From Streptomyces sp. NBC_00376 (GTDB lineage Bacteria; Actinomycetota; Actinomycetes; Streptomycetales; Streptomycetaceae): a stretch of 64,000 nucleotides of DNA. The stretch is from the NCBI RefSeq assembly GCF_036077095.1, contig NZ_CP107960.1, positions 744,001-808,000 on the forward strand, read 5' to 3'. Shown here piece after piece: positions 17,572 to 27,089 of this stretch. The position numbers and the translations under genes were made by a program. The stretch's first letter is position 1, and the number at the start of each line of letters is the position of its first letter. A model generated the notes under the pieces. The model was not told the DNA's origin. It saw only the letters and a program-made list of their open reading frames with translations, and ran no database searches.

Positions 17572-18999
17572 TCAGGACAGCTTGGCTGCGAAGGCCACGA
17601 GGGCCTGGTCGAAGACTTCGACGGGCGGGTGGGTGATGCCGGCGCCGATCATGCCGATGCCCGCTTCCTTGTGGGCGATGGCGGTGTTGATGACCGGCAG
17701 GATTCCGGTGGAGAGCACCTTGCGGATGTCGATGCCGGTGGGGATGCCCTGGAAGTCGAGCATCGGGATGGTGACATTGGGGTTCTGGGTCGTCGTGATC
17801 TCGCCCATGTCCCTGGTGAAGCCGATGGCTTCCTGCACGGTGCCGCCGACGAGCGGCACGATGGCCGGTGCAGTGGCCATGGCGAAACCACCGAAGCCGT
17901 AGGTTTCACTGATCGCGCTGTCACCGATGTCCAGGCCCGCGTCCTCGGGCCTGTAGCCGGCGAACATCGGCCCGATGACCGGCTGGGCGGGGCCGGTGAA
18001 CCACTGGTTGCCGGGGAGGCCGCTGACCCGGATGCCGAACTCGATGCCGTTGCGGGCCATCGTGGTGACGATCGTCGAACCCTCGATGCCGTGGGCGGCG
18101 TCCATGGCCGCCTTGGCCATGGCCAGCCAGGTGGGTCCGGAGAAGTAGTCCGAGCTGGCGATGAAGTCGAAGACCTCCTTCTTCTGCTCGGTCGTGAAGC
18201 CGGTCTGCAGGAGCGACGGCGCGAGCGCCTGCATGAGCAGGAGGGTGCCGGCGCCATTGCGGTTGTGGCACTCGTCGCCCATGTGCAGGGCCTGGGAGAG
18301 CAGCAGACGCAGGTCGACGGGACCGCCGATCTCCATGGCCTCCTTGAGCATGGGGCCGAGGACCTCACGCATCCAGACGAGGCGGTCGATCACCGACTGG
18401 TCGTTGGCGCCCATCCGCAGGATCTTCGCCATCTGCTCGGACAGGTTGGTGTACGCGGTGTTGCCGTACGTCTCGTTGTGGACGATGTGCATGTACATCG
18501 AGGCGGAGGTGACACCGGCCATCGAGCCGACGCAGTTGTGTTCGTGGCAGGGCGAGAAGGTGATCTCGCCGGATGCCGCGAGGGCGGCCGCCTCGTCGAG
18601 GTCGGCGGCCAGGCCCTCGAAGACGAGGGCTCCGGTGACGGCGCCCTTCATCGCACCGGCCATGCGCTCCCAGGTGATGGGCGGGCCCGCATGCAGGATC
18701 GTCGTCGGGGTCATACCGGGCACGACGTCGAGGGCGCGGCCGAAACCGACCAGCATGGGGCGGGAGTTGGTGATGCGTCCGACGGCCTCGGCGTTGGCCG
18801 CCTCGATGCGCGCCGCGACGGCGGTCTCCTCCAGGCCGTCCAGTACGGCGAGGATCTCCGGGTTGCCGCCGGCGGGCGGGGCCCAGTCGAGCGTCGTGAC
18901 GTTCGCGCCCTGGGCGGCGATGTCCCCTTCGAACATGGCCAGCCCGACGTTGATGACATCGAGGTCGGCTGCGAAGAGATTGGTGATGGGGCTGGTCAT
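17572..18999 (-). CDS. allG: Oxamate carbamoyltransferase subunit AllG (YlbE, DUF1116 family)
   Basis: The 475-residue protein matches the DUF1116/YlbE family, with landmarks GPPITWERMAGAMKGAV, FSPCHEHNCVGSMAGVTSASM and MGDECHNRNGAGTLLL. In Escherichia coli, YlbE (AllG) works with FdrA (AllF) and YlbF (AllH) to convert oxalurate to oxamate and carbamoyl phosphate, the step long missing from anaerobic allantoin breakdown. All three subunits are here in one operon. The ATG overlaps the allF TGA by four bases. Confidence 0.85.
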   Translation of the reverse strand: MTSPITNLFAADLDVINVGLAMFEGDIAAQGANVTTLDWAPPAGGNPEILAVLDGLEETAVAARIEAANAEAVGRITNSRPMLVGFGRALDVVPGMTPTTILHAGPPITWERMAGAMKGAVTGALVFEGLAADLDEAAALAASGEITFSPCHEHNCVGSMAGVTSASMYMHIVHNETYGNTAYTNLSEQMAKILRMGANDQSVIDRLVWMREVLGPMLKEAMEIGGPVDLRLLLSQALHMGDECHNRNGAGTLLLMQALAPSLLQTGFTTEQKKEVFDFIASSDYFSGPTWLAMAKAAMDAAHGIEGSTIVTTMARNGIEFGIRVSGLPGNQWFTGPAQPVIGPMFAGYRPEDAGLDIGDSAISETYGFGGFAMATAPAIVPLVGGTVQEAIGFTRDMGEITTTQNPNVTIPMLDFQGIPTGIDIRKVLSTGILPVINTAIAHKEAGIGMIGAGITHPPVEVFDQALVAFAAKLS

Positions 19000-20540
19000 G
19001 CGGTCTGTACCTTCCTGGCGATCTCACGGGCGAAGGCGCCCGTCTCGGTGCTGCTTCGGGTCACGCTCACTCCGGCGGCCGCCAGGGCCGCGACCTGCTC
19101 GTCGAGGGCCGGGGTGTCGAGGTCGGTGCCGAGGACGTAGCCGACGATCTCCAGGTGGCGGCCGTCCTGGGCCGCGATCTGCTGGGCCTGTGCGATCGCC
19201 GGCAGGGTGACGCCGACCGGGTCCTCGTGGGCGCCGAAGCCGAGTACGAAGTCCATGACGATGACGGCGACCTGGGGGTCCTTGGCCTCTTCGACCAGGC
19301 GGGCCAGGCGCAGGGAGGGGTCGATCATCGGGTGCGGGCGGCCGTTGGTGAAGTCGTCGTCGCCGAAGTCGAGGAAGGTGTGTCCGGTGCTGGGGCTGCC
19401 GGCGGTGAGGCGGCGCTCGGGGCTCTTCTGGATGTTGCTCCACACGTTGTCGCTGATCTCAAGCAGGGAGTACATCGACTCGTCGCACAGGGTGCCGCCG
19501 CAGAACAGTCCGCGGACGAACTGCTGTTGCGGTGCGAGGCGGGAGACGACCTCGTCCACCCGCTCGCTGTCGATGGGCTCGACGTCCGCGTGGGGGTCCA
19601 CTCCGAGGCGGACGGCCTGGAGGGCCGCGTCCTGGCTGCCGGCGGCGAAGTGTCCGCCCGCCTCGGCGACGGCGTCGCGGGAGCCACCGACGAAGTAGAC
19701 GACGACGGGCTTGCCGGCGGTGGCGATCTCGGCGAGGACCTTCTTCTCCACGGCCGGAGCCGGCGGCTTGGAGACGAGCACGATCACATCGGTCGCCGGG
19801 TCGGCGGCCAGTGCGCGGATGCCGTCGATCATCATGATGCCGCCGACCTGCTCGCTCAGGTCACGGCCGCCGGTGCCGATGAGCTGGGAGATCCCCGCTC
19901 CCAGCGCGTGGATGCGGACGCTGACCTCCTGCGCGCCGGTGCCCGATGCGGCGACGACTCCGACGCTTCCGGGGCGTACCGCGTTGCCGAAGCACAGGGC
20001 CACGTTGTTGATGATGGCGGTGCCGCAGTCCGGTCCCATCATGAGCAGCCCGTGGTCATGGGCGTACCGCTTGAGGGCGATCTCCTCCTCGACGGTGACG
20101 TTGTCGCTGAAGAGCATCACGTGCAGGTTGTTCTCCAGGGCCTTGCGGGCCTCGCGTCCGGCGTAGGCGCCGTTGACCGCGATCACCGCGAGGTTGGCGT
20201 CCGGGTTGTCCGCCGCGGCCGCCGCGACCGTCCGGTGGGTGACCGTGTGGGCCCCGCCGGCCGGCTTCTTGTGCACGAGGAGGGCTTCGACCTCGGTCAG
20301 CACCTGTTCGGTGTCGGTGTCCTCACGCGTTACGAGGACGATCACGAGGTCGCCGTTGGTGGCGGCCTCGAGCTCGGTCGTGAGGAGACCGAGGTTGTTC
20401 AGCACGCCTTTGTTCATCTCGGTGCCCATGGCCACGAAGGCCTGGTCCACCCCGTCCAGGGTGTTGGCCTTGGTGGAGATGGACATCAGCGACACCGAGT
20501 CGAAATAGGTGTTCTTCTTGATGACTGCTGTGATGCTCAC
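18996..20540 (-). CDS. allF: Oxamate carbamoyltransferase subunit AllF (FdrA family, succinyl-CoA-synthetase-like)
   Basis: The 514-residue protein is FdrA-like: it has MGTEMNKGVLNNLGLLT near the start, the Rossmann part LLMMGPDCGTAIINNVALCFGN and VGVVAASGTGAQEVSVRIHALGAGISQLIGTGGRDLSEQVGG (given as landmarks). These parts resemble the acyl-CoA-synthetase (ligase-CoA) fold. It begins with GTG and overlaps the allH TGA by four bases, and its own TGA overlaps allG. With AllG and AllH it should form the oxalurate-cleaving enzyme. Confidence 0.85.
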   Translation of the reverse strand: MSITAVIKKNTYFDSVSLMSISTKANTLDGVDQAFVAMGTEMNKGVLNNLGLLTTELEAATNGDLVIVLVTREDTDTEQVLTEVEALLVHKKPAGGAHTVTHRTVAAAAADNPDANLAVIAVNGAYAGREARKALENNLHVMLFSDNVTVEEEIALKRYAHDHGLLMMGPDCGTAIINNVALCFGNAVRPGSVGVVAASGTGAQEVSVRIHALGAGISQLIGTGGRDLSEQVGGIMMIDGIRALAADPATDVIVLVSKPPAPAVEKKVLAEIATAGKPVVVYFVGGSRDAVAEAGGHFAAGSQDAALQAVRLGVDPHADVEPIDSERVDEVVSRLAPQQQFVRGLFCGGTLCDESMYSLLEISDNVWSNIQKSPERRLTAGSPSTGHTFLDFGDDDFTNGRPHPMIDPSLRLARLVEEAKDPQVAVIVMDFVLGFGAHEDPVGVTLPAIAQAQQIAAQDGRHLEIVGYVLGTDLDTPALDEQVAALAAAGVSVTRSSTETGAFAREIARKVQTA

Positions 20541-21478
20541 AGCGAACCTCGCAGTTCTCTTTCCAGGTGGAGTCCGGTCAGCAGGCCGGACAGGGTGTCG
20601 GTGCCGGAGGTGTGGCCGATGGCCAGCGCGCGGCGGACCGGGTTGCGGAGGGTTTCGGTGACCTGAGCCTCGCTGCGGCCGGCGGTCGCGGCGAGGGCGT
20701 GCAGTACCGCCGGCCAGGGGTCGCGTACGCGCCCGGCCAGGGCTTCGCGCAGGGTCGTCAGGCTCAGCAGCGTTGTCCGCCCGGGGTGGTCGCCGAGCAC
20801 TGCGGCGAGGGTGCGGGCGAAGGGACGCAGGCGGGTGCCGGTCAGCGCGGAAAGCAGGGCCGGTCCGGTGAGGAAGTCGTCGCCGGCCGGGGTCAGGCCC
20901 GGCCCCAGTCCCAGGAGGCCGAGTACGGCGCGGCGTGTGCCCTCGTCGTCCTGGAGCCGCACCGCGTGCACGAACGCGTCCCGTCCGGCGACGAGTGCCC
21001 GGCCGACGGCCGCGTCCATCGGCGGGGCGTCCGGTGGGCCGGCGAGCATGCCGCCGGGCACTCCGTGGGAACGCAGCAGGTGGCCGAGGGCGCGGGTGGC
21101 CACGGCGAGGTGGTCATCGCCGAGGTGTCCCAGCGACACGGGGATGGGATTCCATCGACGCGCCGCTCGGATGTCGATCCGGAAATCCCCCGCGGGGGCG
21201 GGGAGCAGGATCACCCCCGCCGCAAACCGCACCACCTGCCCGGCCTCGACGGCGCTGCCGCTCCAGTCCTCGACGTCGACGACAAGGGTCCGGGGGGCGT
21301 CACCGCTCGACCGGGAGGCGAGTGCGATGAGCTGCCCATCGGAGGTCAGCACATTGATGACGTGCCGGAACACGGTGTCGACACGACCGTCGGCACCGGG
21401 TGTCCGCAGCTGGTCCAGGAGCACCGCGTCCGCGGACAGTGCGCGCAGTACGGCGGCGTCGCACCGGGTGGACGTCAT
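20537..21478 (-). CDS. allH: Oxamate carbamoyltransferase subunit AllH (YlbF, DUF2877 family)
   Basis: The 313-residue protein has the DUF2877 core LLGLGPGLTPAGDDFLTGPALLSAL and the later VRRALAIGHTSGTDTLSGLLTGLH. The open frame reaches 21514, but the ATG at 21478 follows AAGGAGG at seven bases and is preferred. It is the first gene of the minus-strand operon. Upstream are a TGGTATACCA operator-like palindrome and, 93 bases from the start, the end of an IS701-type element that separates it from the divergent carbamate kinase gene. Confidence 0.82.
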   Translation of the reverse strand: MTSTRCDAAVLRALSADAVLLDQLRTPGADGRVDTVFRHVINVLTSDGQLIALASRSSGDAPRTLVVDVEDWSGSAVEAGQVVRFAAGVILLPAPAGDFRIDIRAARRWNPIPVSLGHLGDDHLAVATRALGHLLRSHGVPGGMLAGPPDAPPMDAAVGRALVAGRDAFVHAVRLQDDEGTRRAVLGLLGLGPGLTPAGDDFLTGPALLSALTGTRLRPFARTLAAVLGDHPGRTTLLSLTTLREALAGRVRDPWPAVLHALAATAGRSEAQVTETLRNPVRRALAIGHTSGTDTLSGLLTGLHLERELRGSL

Positions 21479-21540
21479 ATGCGCACCCTCCTTGTCGGGA
21501 CTCCGCCGGTCCACGGTGTTCCCCGGCGCTGCACTGCTTC

Positions 21541-21550
21541 TGGTATACCA
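21541..21550. promoter_or_regulatory. TGGTATACCA palindrome between allH and carbamate kinase
   Basis: A perfect 10-base palindrome lies 62 bases upstream of allH. It fits the TnGTnnnACnA consensus of FadR-subfamily GntR regulators, and such a regulator is encoded at 24089-24736. Related sites lie at 15199-15210 and 48557-48569. Confidence 0.5.
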
Positions 21551-21571
21551 TTTGGCGATACAGAGGCCTAC

Positions 21572-23014
21572 TAGGGCTTTGTTAGGTCCTGTGGTGTGGT
21601 TCTGGTGTTGGTGCGGGTTGGCCGCATATCGAGCAGGCGCCGGTCCAGGTGGCCAGGAGGGCCTGAAGCGCGCGGAGGACCGCGTAGAGGGTCAGGCCGG
21701 CGCAGGCGCTTTGGGTCGAGCCTGAGCATGGTGCAGAACGCCTGGGCGAGGGAGGCGAGGGTGACGTGGCGGTGCCAGCCGGGGAAGTTGCGGCCCTCGA
21801 AGTGGTCCAGGCCCAGACCGTCCTTGAGCTCGCGGTAGTCGTGTTCAACGCGCCAGCGGATCTTGGCGATGCGGACCAGTTCGCGCAGCGGGGTCTCGGC
21901 AGGCAGGGTGGAGAGCCAGTAGTCGGTGGGCTCGGCGGCGCCGGGCGGCCATTCGGCCAGCAGCCAGCACTCGGGCAGGGAGCCGTCGACGGCGCGGCGG
22001 ATCGTCCGGTTTGCGGGTCGGACCCGCAGTGCCAGGAACCGCGAGCGCATCTCGGCGCGGGGATTGTGCTTCGTGGTCTTGCTTCCCTGGCGCCAGGTCA
22101 CGGTTCGTGCCGCCGATCGCCCTGTGTCCAGGACGAGTTGGCGCAGAGTGCTGTGCTGACCGGGGTAGGCCGGTCCGGGCGGGCGGCCCTGGCCGCTGTA
22201 GGGCGGGCGCTCGGGGACGGCGTCGCCCGGGTAGGCGGTGGTGGTGCCCTTGACCGCGACGGCGTAGGCCAGGTCGCGCTCGGTCAGGCCCTCGCGGAAG
22301 CCGGTCGCGTCGCCGTATCCGGCGTCGGCGACCACCGGCAGGTCAGGAAGTTCCCAGCCCTCGCGGACCTCGTCGAGCATGTCCAGGGCCAGGCGCCACT
22401 TCTCCCTGTGCCGCTCGCTGTCGGGGATGGCCGCCTTGGCGCGTCGGCGCTGGATCGCCCCGGTCAGCAGCGCATCGCCGGTGTTCTTGGTGTCGTCCCA
22501 GCTCTCGGGCAGAAACAGGCGCCAGTTGACCGCCGAGGAAGCGTGGTCGCTGACCAGATTGACGCTGACGCCGATCTGGCAGTTGCCGCGCTTTCCCAGC
22601 GCACCGCAGTACATCCGCGCCACACCCGGTGAGTCGTAGCCGTCCTTGGGAAAGCCCACATCGTCGATCGCGTACGCCTCCGGCGAGATGTGAGCGGCAG
22701 CCCAACGAGCCAGCCGCTCACGGACCTTGGCCCAGTCCCAGGTCGAGGAGGCCACGAACTGCTGGAGCTGCTGGTGGTCCACGCCCAGGCGCTCGGCCAT
22801 CGGCTGCATCGACTTGCGCTTGCCGTCCAGCATCAGCCCGCGCAGGTACAGCTCGCCCTTGGCTCGCTGATCCCGCCGGGCCAGAGAACCGAGCATCTCC
22901 GCCGCGAACGCCTCCAAGCGTGTGCGGACCGTGTCCATCTCCTCGGGCGTCACACCTGAAAGAACATCACAACCTATCTGGAGATGATCAATCGGGGTAC
23001 CTAACAAAGCCCTA
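21572..23014 (-). mobile_element. IS701-family insertion sequence (1443 bp)
   Basis: Perfect 16-base terminal inverted repeats (TAGGGCTTTGTTAGGT at the left, its complement at the right) bound the element. It is flanked by a 4-bp target duplication CTAC at 21568-21571 and 23015-23018. It has inserted in the short region between the divergent allH and carbamate kinase genes, probably separating one of them from its promoter and operator. Its single transposase gene is frameshifted near the end. It is distinct from the two other IS701-type copies in the window. Confidence 0.93.
21582..22938 (-). pseudogene. IS701-family transposase with C-terminal frameshift
   Basis: The frame starts at the ATG at 22938 (MDTVRTRLEAFAAEMLGSL) and has typical IS701 features such as AIDDVGFPKDG and VADAGYGDATGFREGL, an acidic DDE-type core, and IRWRVEHDYRELKDGLGLDHFEGR. 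Near 21700 the zero frame reads RLDPKRLRRPDPL, whereas the expected family ending (AGLTLYAVLRALQALLATW to a TGA at 21582) is in another frame. A small indel has therefore split the last about 40 residues. The zero frame would still end at 21571 with an altered tail, so activity is doubtful but not excluded. Confidence 0.8.
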
Positions 23015-23037
23015 CTACACGTCTGAGGAGGAATTCC

Positions 23038-23967
23038 ATGCGCATCGTGGTGGCTCTCGGTGGCAACGCGCTGGCCCGGCGGGGGGAGCCGATGACGGCC
23101 GACCGGTTGCGGGCGAACGTCAGAACATCCTGCGAGGCCCTGGCGGGCCTGGCCCGCGAGCACGAGGTCGTCATCACCCACGGCAACGGGCCGCAGGTGG
23201 GACTTCTCGCGTTGCAGAATCTCGCGTACCAGGACGTCGCGGCCTACCCTCTCGACATACTCGGCGCGGAGACGCAGGGGATGATCGGCTACGTCATCCA
23301 GCAGGAGCTGTCGAACGCGCTCGCCGGTGAACGCGAGGTCGCGGCGGTACTCACCACCACCGTGGTCGACGAGAACGATCCCGCGTTCGAGCACCCCACC
23401 AAGCTGATCGGCCCCCAGTACTCGGCGCAGGACGCGGCCGAGGCCGCGGCCGAGTACCGCTGGACCATCGCGCGCGACGGCGCCGCCTTCCGCCGGGTCG
23501 TGCCCTCCCCCTCGCCCGTACGCATCGTCCAGGCGCCGCTTGTGCGCACACTGCTGGAGAACCAGCACCTCGTCGTCTGCGTCGGCGGTGGCGGCGTGCC
23601 CGTACGGACCGACAGCAAGGGGCGGCAGACCGGCCTGCAGGCGGTCGTCGACAAGGACCTCGCCTCGGCGGCCCTGGCCGCGGAACTCAAGGCGGACATG
23701 CTGGTGATGCTGACGGACGGTGACTTCGTCAGCGAGAACTGGGGGACGGCCGAGCAGCGGGACATTCTAACGGCCTCACCGGAGGCGATCTCCCGGCTGG
23801 CCTTCGCCGAGGGGTCGATGAAGCCGAAGGTCGACGCCGCCGTACGGGTCGCCCAGGCCGGCGGGCGGGCTCTCATCGGCCCCCTCGAACGGCTCGACGA
23901 CCTCCTCGACCGGAACATCGGCACGGAGATCCGCCCGGATGTCCCGGACGGCATCGTCTACGTCTGA
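23038..23967 (+). CDS. allK: Carbamate kinase (AllK/ArcC type)
   Basis: The 309-residue protein has the kinase landmarks RIVVALGGNALARRGE, VITHGNGPQVGLLALQN, VVCVGGGGVPV and AVVDKDLASAALAAEL. It converts carbamoyl phosphate and ADP to ATP, CO2 and ammonia. Next to allFGH it is the expected last step of oxalurate fermentation, rather than arginine deiminase metabolism, because no arcA or arcB is present. GAGGAGG precedes the ATG. Only 19 original bases remain between the insertion-sequence target site and the ATG, so its native promoter is on the far side of the element. Confidence 0.93.
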   Translation: MRIVVALGGNALARRGEPMTADRLRANVRTSCEALAGLAREHEVVITHGNGPQVGLLALQNLAYQDVAAYPLDILGAETQGMIGYVIQQELSNALAGEREVAAVLTTTVVDENDPAFEHPTKLIGPQYSAQDAAEAAAEYRWTIARDGAAFRRVVPSPSPVRIVQAPLVRTLLENQHLVVCVGGGGVPVRTDSKGRQTGLQAVVDKDLASAALAAELKADMLVMLTDGDFVSENWGTAEQRDILTASPEAISRLAFAEGSMKPKVDAAVRVAQAGGRALIGPLERLDDLLDRNIGTEIRPDVPDGIVYV

Positions 23968-24040
23968 GTGCGCCAGAGTCTGTCGTCCGGATCGGACCGG
24001 GGCACGCGAGCCCGGGGTGATCCGGACGAAAGGCCCTGGG

Positions 24041-24070
24041 GGCGGCGCGCCCGCCGACGGGCGCGCCGCC
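24041..24070. terminator. Bidirectional terminator hairpin
   Basis: GGCGGCGCGCCC and GGGCGCGCCGCC form a perfect 12-base stem around a GCCGAC loop, between the convergent carbamate kinase and gntR genes. Confidence 0.75.
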
Positions 24071-24088
24071 CCGGCGGGGCCGCTCCGG

Positions 24089-24736
24089 TCAGCCCTTGGA
24101 CTTGCGTCGCGCGGCGGCCGCGTTGCGGCCTGTCACCAGGTGCGTACTGGCCAGCTGTTCGACGGTCGCGACGTCCCGCTCCGCGATCGCCTGGTACAGC
24201 CCTTCGTGCTCCTGCGCGACGCCCGCCAGGTCGTCGTGCTGCCCCAGCAGCCAGCGCATCCTGCTTCTCAGGGTGCTCTGGAGCTCGTTCAGGAGTTCGT
24301 TGTCGGCGAGCTCGGTCACCGTCTCGTGGAAGTCGGCGGCGGCGCGGTGGGCCCGTACGGCGTCGCCCTTCTCCGCCGCCTTCAGCTCGGCGTCGAGATC
24401 CGAACGGAGCTTCTCCAGTCCCGCGCGGGTGCGCCGCTGGGCGGCGAGCCGGAAGGTCAGCGTCTCAAGCGCCGCGCGTACCTCGTCCAGGTCCTCGACG
24501 TCCGCCGGCGTGAACTCCCGTACGACGGCCCAGGTCCGCGGCCTCGGCGTGACCAGCCCCTCGGTGACCAGCGCCTTCAGGGCCTCTCGGATGGGCAGCC
24601 TGCTCACACCGAGCTCCGCGGCGAGCTCGCGCTCGACGAGTTTGCTGCCCGGCTCACGCACACCGTCGATGATCTCGTCACGCAGCAGGCGCGTGACCCG
24701 CTCCGACTCGGGCTCGAACTCCCCAGACCCTGTCAT
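24089..24736 (-). CDS. GntR-family regulator, FadR/FCD subfamily
   Basis: The 215-residue protein has an N-terminal winged helix (LVERELAAELGVSRLPIREALKALVTEGLV) and an all-helical FCD effector domain from about residue 80 (DLDEVRAALETLTFRLAAQ, ADFHETVTELADNELL). It lies inside the ureide locus, convergent with carbamate kinase. FadR-type proteins usually bind TnGTnnnACnA palindromes. The TGGTATACCA site upstream of allH is an obvious candidate target, and repression relieved by a pathway intermediate is the likely mode. Confidence 0.9.
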   Translation of the reverse strand: MTGSGEFEPESERVTRLLRDEIIDGVREPGSKLVERELAAELGVSRLPIREALKALVTEGLVTPRPRTWAVVREFTPADVEDLDEVRAALETLTFRLAAQRRTRAGLEKLRSDLDAELKAAEKGDAVRAHRAAADFHETVTELADNELLNELQSTLRSRMRWLLGQHDDLAGVAQEHEGLYQAIAERDVATVEQLASTHLVTGRNAAAARRKSKG

Positions 24737-24797
24737 GTCCTCAATTCTCTCATCACTCGAAGTCGTTGTTCGGTTCGCCGTCCACGGGACGGGATTC

Positions 24798-25706
24798 TCA
24801 GGCCGGTGCGTAGCCGCGCGCGCGGACCAGGTCGTGGGCGATCCGAGTGAAGGCGCGCGCGGCGGCGCTCTCGTAGGCGCTCTGCCGGTGCAGCAGGGTG
24901 GCGACGCGGGCGGGCAGCGGAGGGTCGATGGGAATCGGCCGGAGATGCGGGTGGTCGTCCGTCACCGCGTCGGGCAGCACGGTGGCCAGCAGGCCGGTGC
25001 GCCGGACGATCTCCGTCAGGGCCTGGATGGTGTTGGCCTCCACGGCGATCGGCGGGCTGACACGATGCTGCGCGAAGTAGCCGTCGATATGGATCCGGGT
25101 GGCGAAGTCGCCGCTGAGCAGCGCGAGTTGCTGGTCCACCAGGTCACGTACCGGCAGCGGCCGGTCGCCTTGGTCCTGGGCGCGGTCCGTGGTGACGACG
25201 AGGCTGAGGGTCTCGGTGAACAGCGCGGTCGCGGTGATGCCGGGCAGATGGGTTCCCGCGAAGGCGATCCCGAGATCGAGATCGTCGGCCAGCAGGCTCG
25301 CCTCGATGCGGTCCTGGGTCATCTCCCGCAGATCCAGCGTGATGCCGGGATGGTGCGTGCGCAACGCCTCCACCAGTGGGCCGATCAGGTACGCGGTGAA
25401 CGTCGGCGTCACCGCGAGGCGCAGATGCCCACGGGAAAGGTCGGCGACATCGAGTACGGCACGGTCGGCGGCGGCCAGCTCGCGCAGCGCCCGCCGCGCG
25501 TAGTGCACATAGGCCTCGCCCGCGTCGGTGGGGCGGACACTGCGGCCGCTGCGGTCGAGCAACTGGACACCCACGACGCGCTCCAGCTGCTTGATCTGCT
25601 GCGACAGCGTCGGCTGGGAGATGCGCAGCTCTTCGGCGGCGCGCGTGAAGTTGCCGTGCTCGGCCACCGCGATCAGATAGCGGAGGTGACGTAGTTCCGG
25701 ACCCAT
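24798..25706 (-). CDS. cynR: LysR-family regulator, CynR-like
   Basis: The 302-residue protein has an N-terminal HTH (LRHLRYLIAVAEHGNFTRAAEELRISQPTLSQQIKQLE, as landmark) and a periplasmic-binding-like effector domain. Its place, divergent from the carbonic anhydrase and cyanase genes, matches CynR of the cyn operon, which responds to cyanate. The ATG at 25706 begins MGPELRHLRYL; the frame extends 12 codons upstream but the family starts here. A T-N11-A type dyad (CTAT and ATAG 11 bases apart) lies in the intergenic region. Confidence 0.85.
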   Translation of the reverse strand: MGPELRHLRYLIAVAEHGNFTRAAEELRISQPTLSQQIKQLERVVGVQLLDRSGRSVRPTDAGEAYVHYARRALRELAAADRAVLDVADLSRGHLRLAVTPTFTAYLIGPLVEALRTHHPGITLDLREMTQDRIEASLLADDLDLGIAFAGTHLPGITATALFTETLSLVVTTDRAQDQGDRPLPVRDLVDQQLALLSGDFATRIHIDGYFAQHRVSPPIAVEANTIQALTEIVRRTGLLATVLPDAVTDDHPHLRPIPIDPPLPARVATLLHRQSAYESAAARAFTRIAHDLVRARGYAPA

Positions 25707-25815
25707 GCTCCGAGTATAGAGAAGCCCAATCGATATCCCCACGAGGGCATCTCGCCAACTATGGACCCCTGGTCGGCGGGCCCGCCCTCTCGCACCCTTA
25801 AGCCATTGATATGAC

Positions 25816-25834
25816 CTATGGAAATTATGGATAG
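25816..25834. promoter_or_regulatory. LysR-type operator between cynR and cynT
   Basis: CTAT at 25816-25819 and ATAG at 25831-25834 form a dyad separated by 11 bases, the T-N11-A arrangement of LysR boxes. It lies about 85 bases upstream of the carbonic anhydrase start in an AT-richer stretch. Confidence 0.55.
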
Positions 25835-25918
25835 CAAGACTTGGACACTATAGGCGGAGCTCATGCATGGTGGATCTCGTCAGCCCGTCGGGCCGACATT
25901 CACCGAAGGGAGTGACCG

Positions 25919-26518
25919 ATGCACGACCTCACGGACGGCCTCGCGCGTTTCCGCCGCGATGTCTTTCCGGCAAAGGCGGAGCTCTTCGCCGACCTGGCCA
26001 CCACTCACCGGCCGAAGACACTGTTCATCGGCTGCTCCGACGCCCGAGTGGTCCCCGAACTGATCACACAGAGCGACCCGGGCGAGCTGTTCGTCATCCG
26101 CACGGCCGGCAATCTGGTCCCGGCCCACGCCGTCGGCCCGGACGGCATCGCTGCCAGCATCGAGTACGCCGTCACCGTGCTGCACGTGACCGACGTCGTC
26201 ATCTGCGGCCACTCCTCCTGCGGCGCGATGACCGCCCTGGCGGAGGGGCACGACCTGAGCGCGGCGCCGGTCGTCGCCAGCTGGCTGCGGCACGCGGATG
26301 CCGCGCGGGCCCGTGCCGCCGCCGCACCGGCCGAGTCCGGACCGGCCAAGGTGGCCGCCCTGGTGCGGGCCAACGTGGCCGCACAACTGCAGAACCTCAC
26401 CACGCACCCCTCCGTGGCCCGCGCCCTGGCCCACCGCACACTCACACTGCACGGCTGGGTCTTCGACATCGCCACCGGGACCGTCGATCCGGTCGACGCC
26501 GCCCTGGTAGCGGCCTGA
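25919..26518 (+). CDS. cynT: Beta-class carbonic anhydrase (CynT)
   Basis: The 199-residue enzyme carries the beta-class zinc ligands: Cys39 and Asp41 in GCSDAR (with Arg43), and His98 and Cys101 in CGHSSCGAM. It interconverts CO2 and bicarbonate. Next to cyanase its role is to return bicarbonate, which cyanase consumes, from CO2 that would otherwise escape. It is the first gene of the plus-strand cyn operon, divergent from cynR. Confidence 0.93.
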   Translation: MHDLTDGLARFRRDVFPAKAELFADLATTHRPKTLFIGCSDARVVPELITQSDPGELFVIRTAGNLVPAHAVGPDGIAASIEYAVTVLHVTDVVICGHSSCGAMTALAEGHDLSAAPVVASWLRHADAARARAAAAPAESGPAKVAALVRANVAAQLQNLTTHPSVARALAHRTLTLHGWVFDIATGTVDPVDAALVAA

Positions 26519-26618
26519 TCACCCCCACAACCACCCGCCGCTCCCCCACACCCCCCACACACAGACCCACCCGGCCGCACCCCGAGGCCGGTGCACCGAA
26601 CCGAAAGGAACCCCCCTC

Positions 26619-27089
26619 ATGGTGCATGCCCAGTTCGACCCCACCGCCCGCCAGCTGCTCGCCGCCGCCGCCGTCGAGGCCAAGGTCCGCAAGGACCTGT
26701 CGTGGCAGCAGATCGCGGACGCCGCCGGACTGTCCGTCGCGTTCGTCACCGCCGCCGTCCTCGGCCAGCACGCCCTCCCGGCCGCCTCCGCCGAGGCCGT
26801 CGCCGAGCTCCTCGGCCTGGACGAGGACGCGGCCATGCTGCTCCAGACCATCCCGACCCGCGGCTCGATCCCCGGCGGCATCCCCACCGACCCGACCATC
26901 TACCGCTTCTACGAGATGCTCCAGGTCTACGGCACCACCCTCAAGGCCCTGGTCCACGAGCAGTTCGGCGACGGAATCATCTCCGCGATCAACTTCAAGC
27001 TCGACGTGAAGAAGGTCACCGACCCCGAGGGCGGCGAGCGCGCCGTGATCACCCTGGACGGCAAGTACCTTCCGACCAAGCCCTTCTGA
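26619..27089 (+). CDS. cynS: Cyanase (cyanate hydratase, CynS)
   Basis: The 156-residue protein is the usual length. The catalytic residues Arg96, Glu99 and Ser122 fall at the same numbers as in the E. coli enzyme ([12 protein letters not shown] and [13 protein letters not shown]). It converts cyanate and bicarbonate to ammonia and CO2. It lies 100 bases after cynT. In this locus its substrate may be cyanate from spontaneous breakdown of carbamoyl phosphate, as well as external cyanate. Confidence 0.95.
   Translation: MVHAQFDPTARQLLAAAAVEAKVRKDLSWQQIADAAGLSVAFVTAAVLGQHALPAASAEAVAELLGLDEDAAMLLQTIPTRGSIPGGIPTDPTIYRFYEMLQVYGTTLKALVHEQFGDGIISAINFKLDVKKVTDPEGGERAVITLDGKYLPTKPF

Noticed and set aside
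17110..19140. A 676-codon plus-strand open frame
   Set aside because: It is the complement of the permease and allG; its sequence is a low-complexity Gly/Asp/Val/His pattern.
21690..21720. Programmed -1 frameshift at C_CCA_AAG in the first IS701-type transposase
   Set aside because: The heptamer is in frame, but the -1 frame stops after a few codons (APAPA), while the recognisable family ending is in the other frame; a small indel is the simpler explanation.
23038..23967. Part of an arginine deiminase (arc) operon
   Set aside because: No arginine deiminase or ornithine carbamoyltransferase is present; the partners are the AllFGH-type genes.
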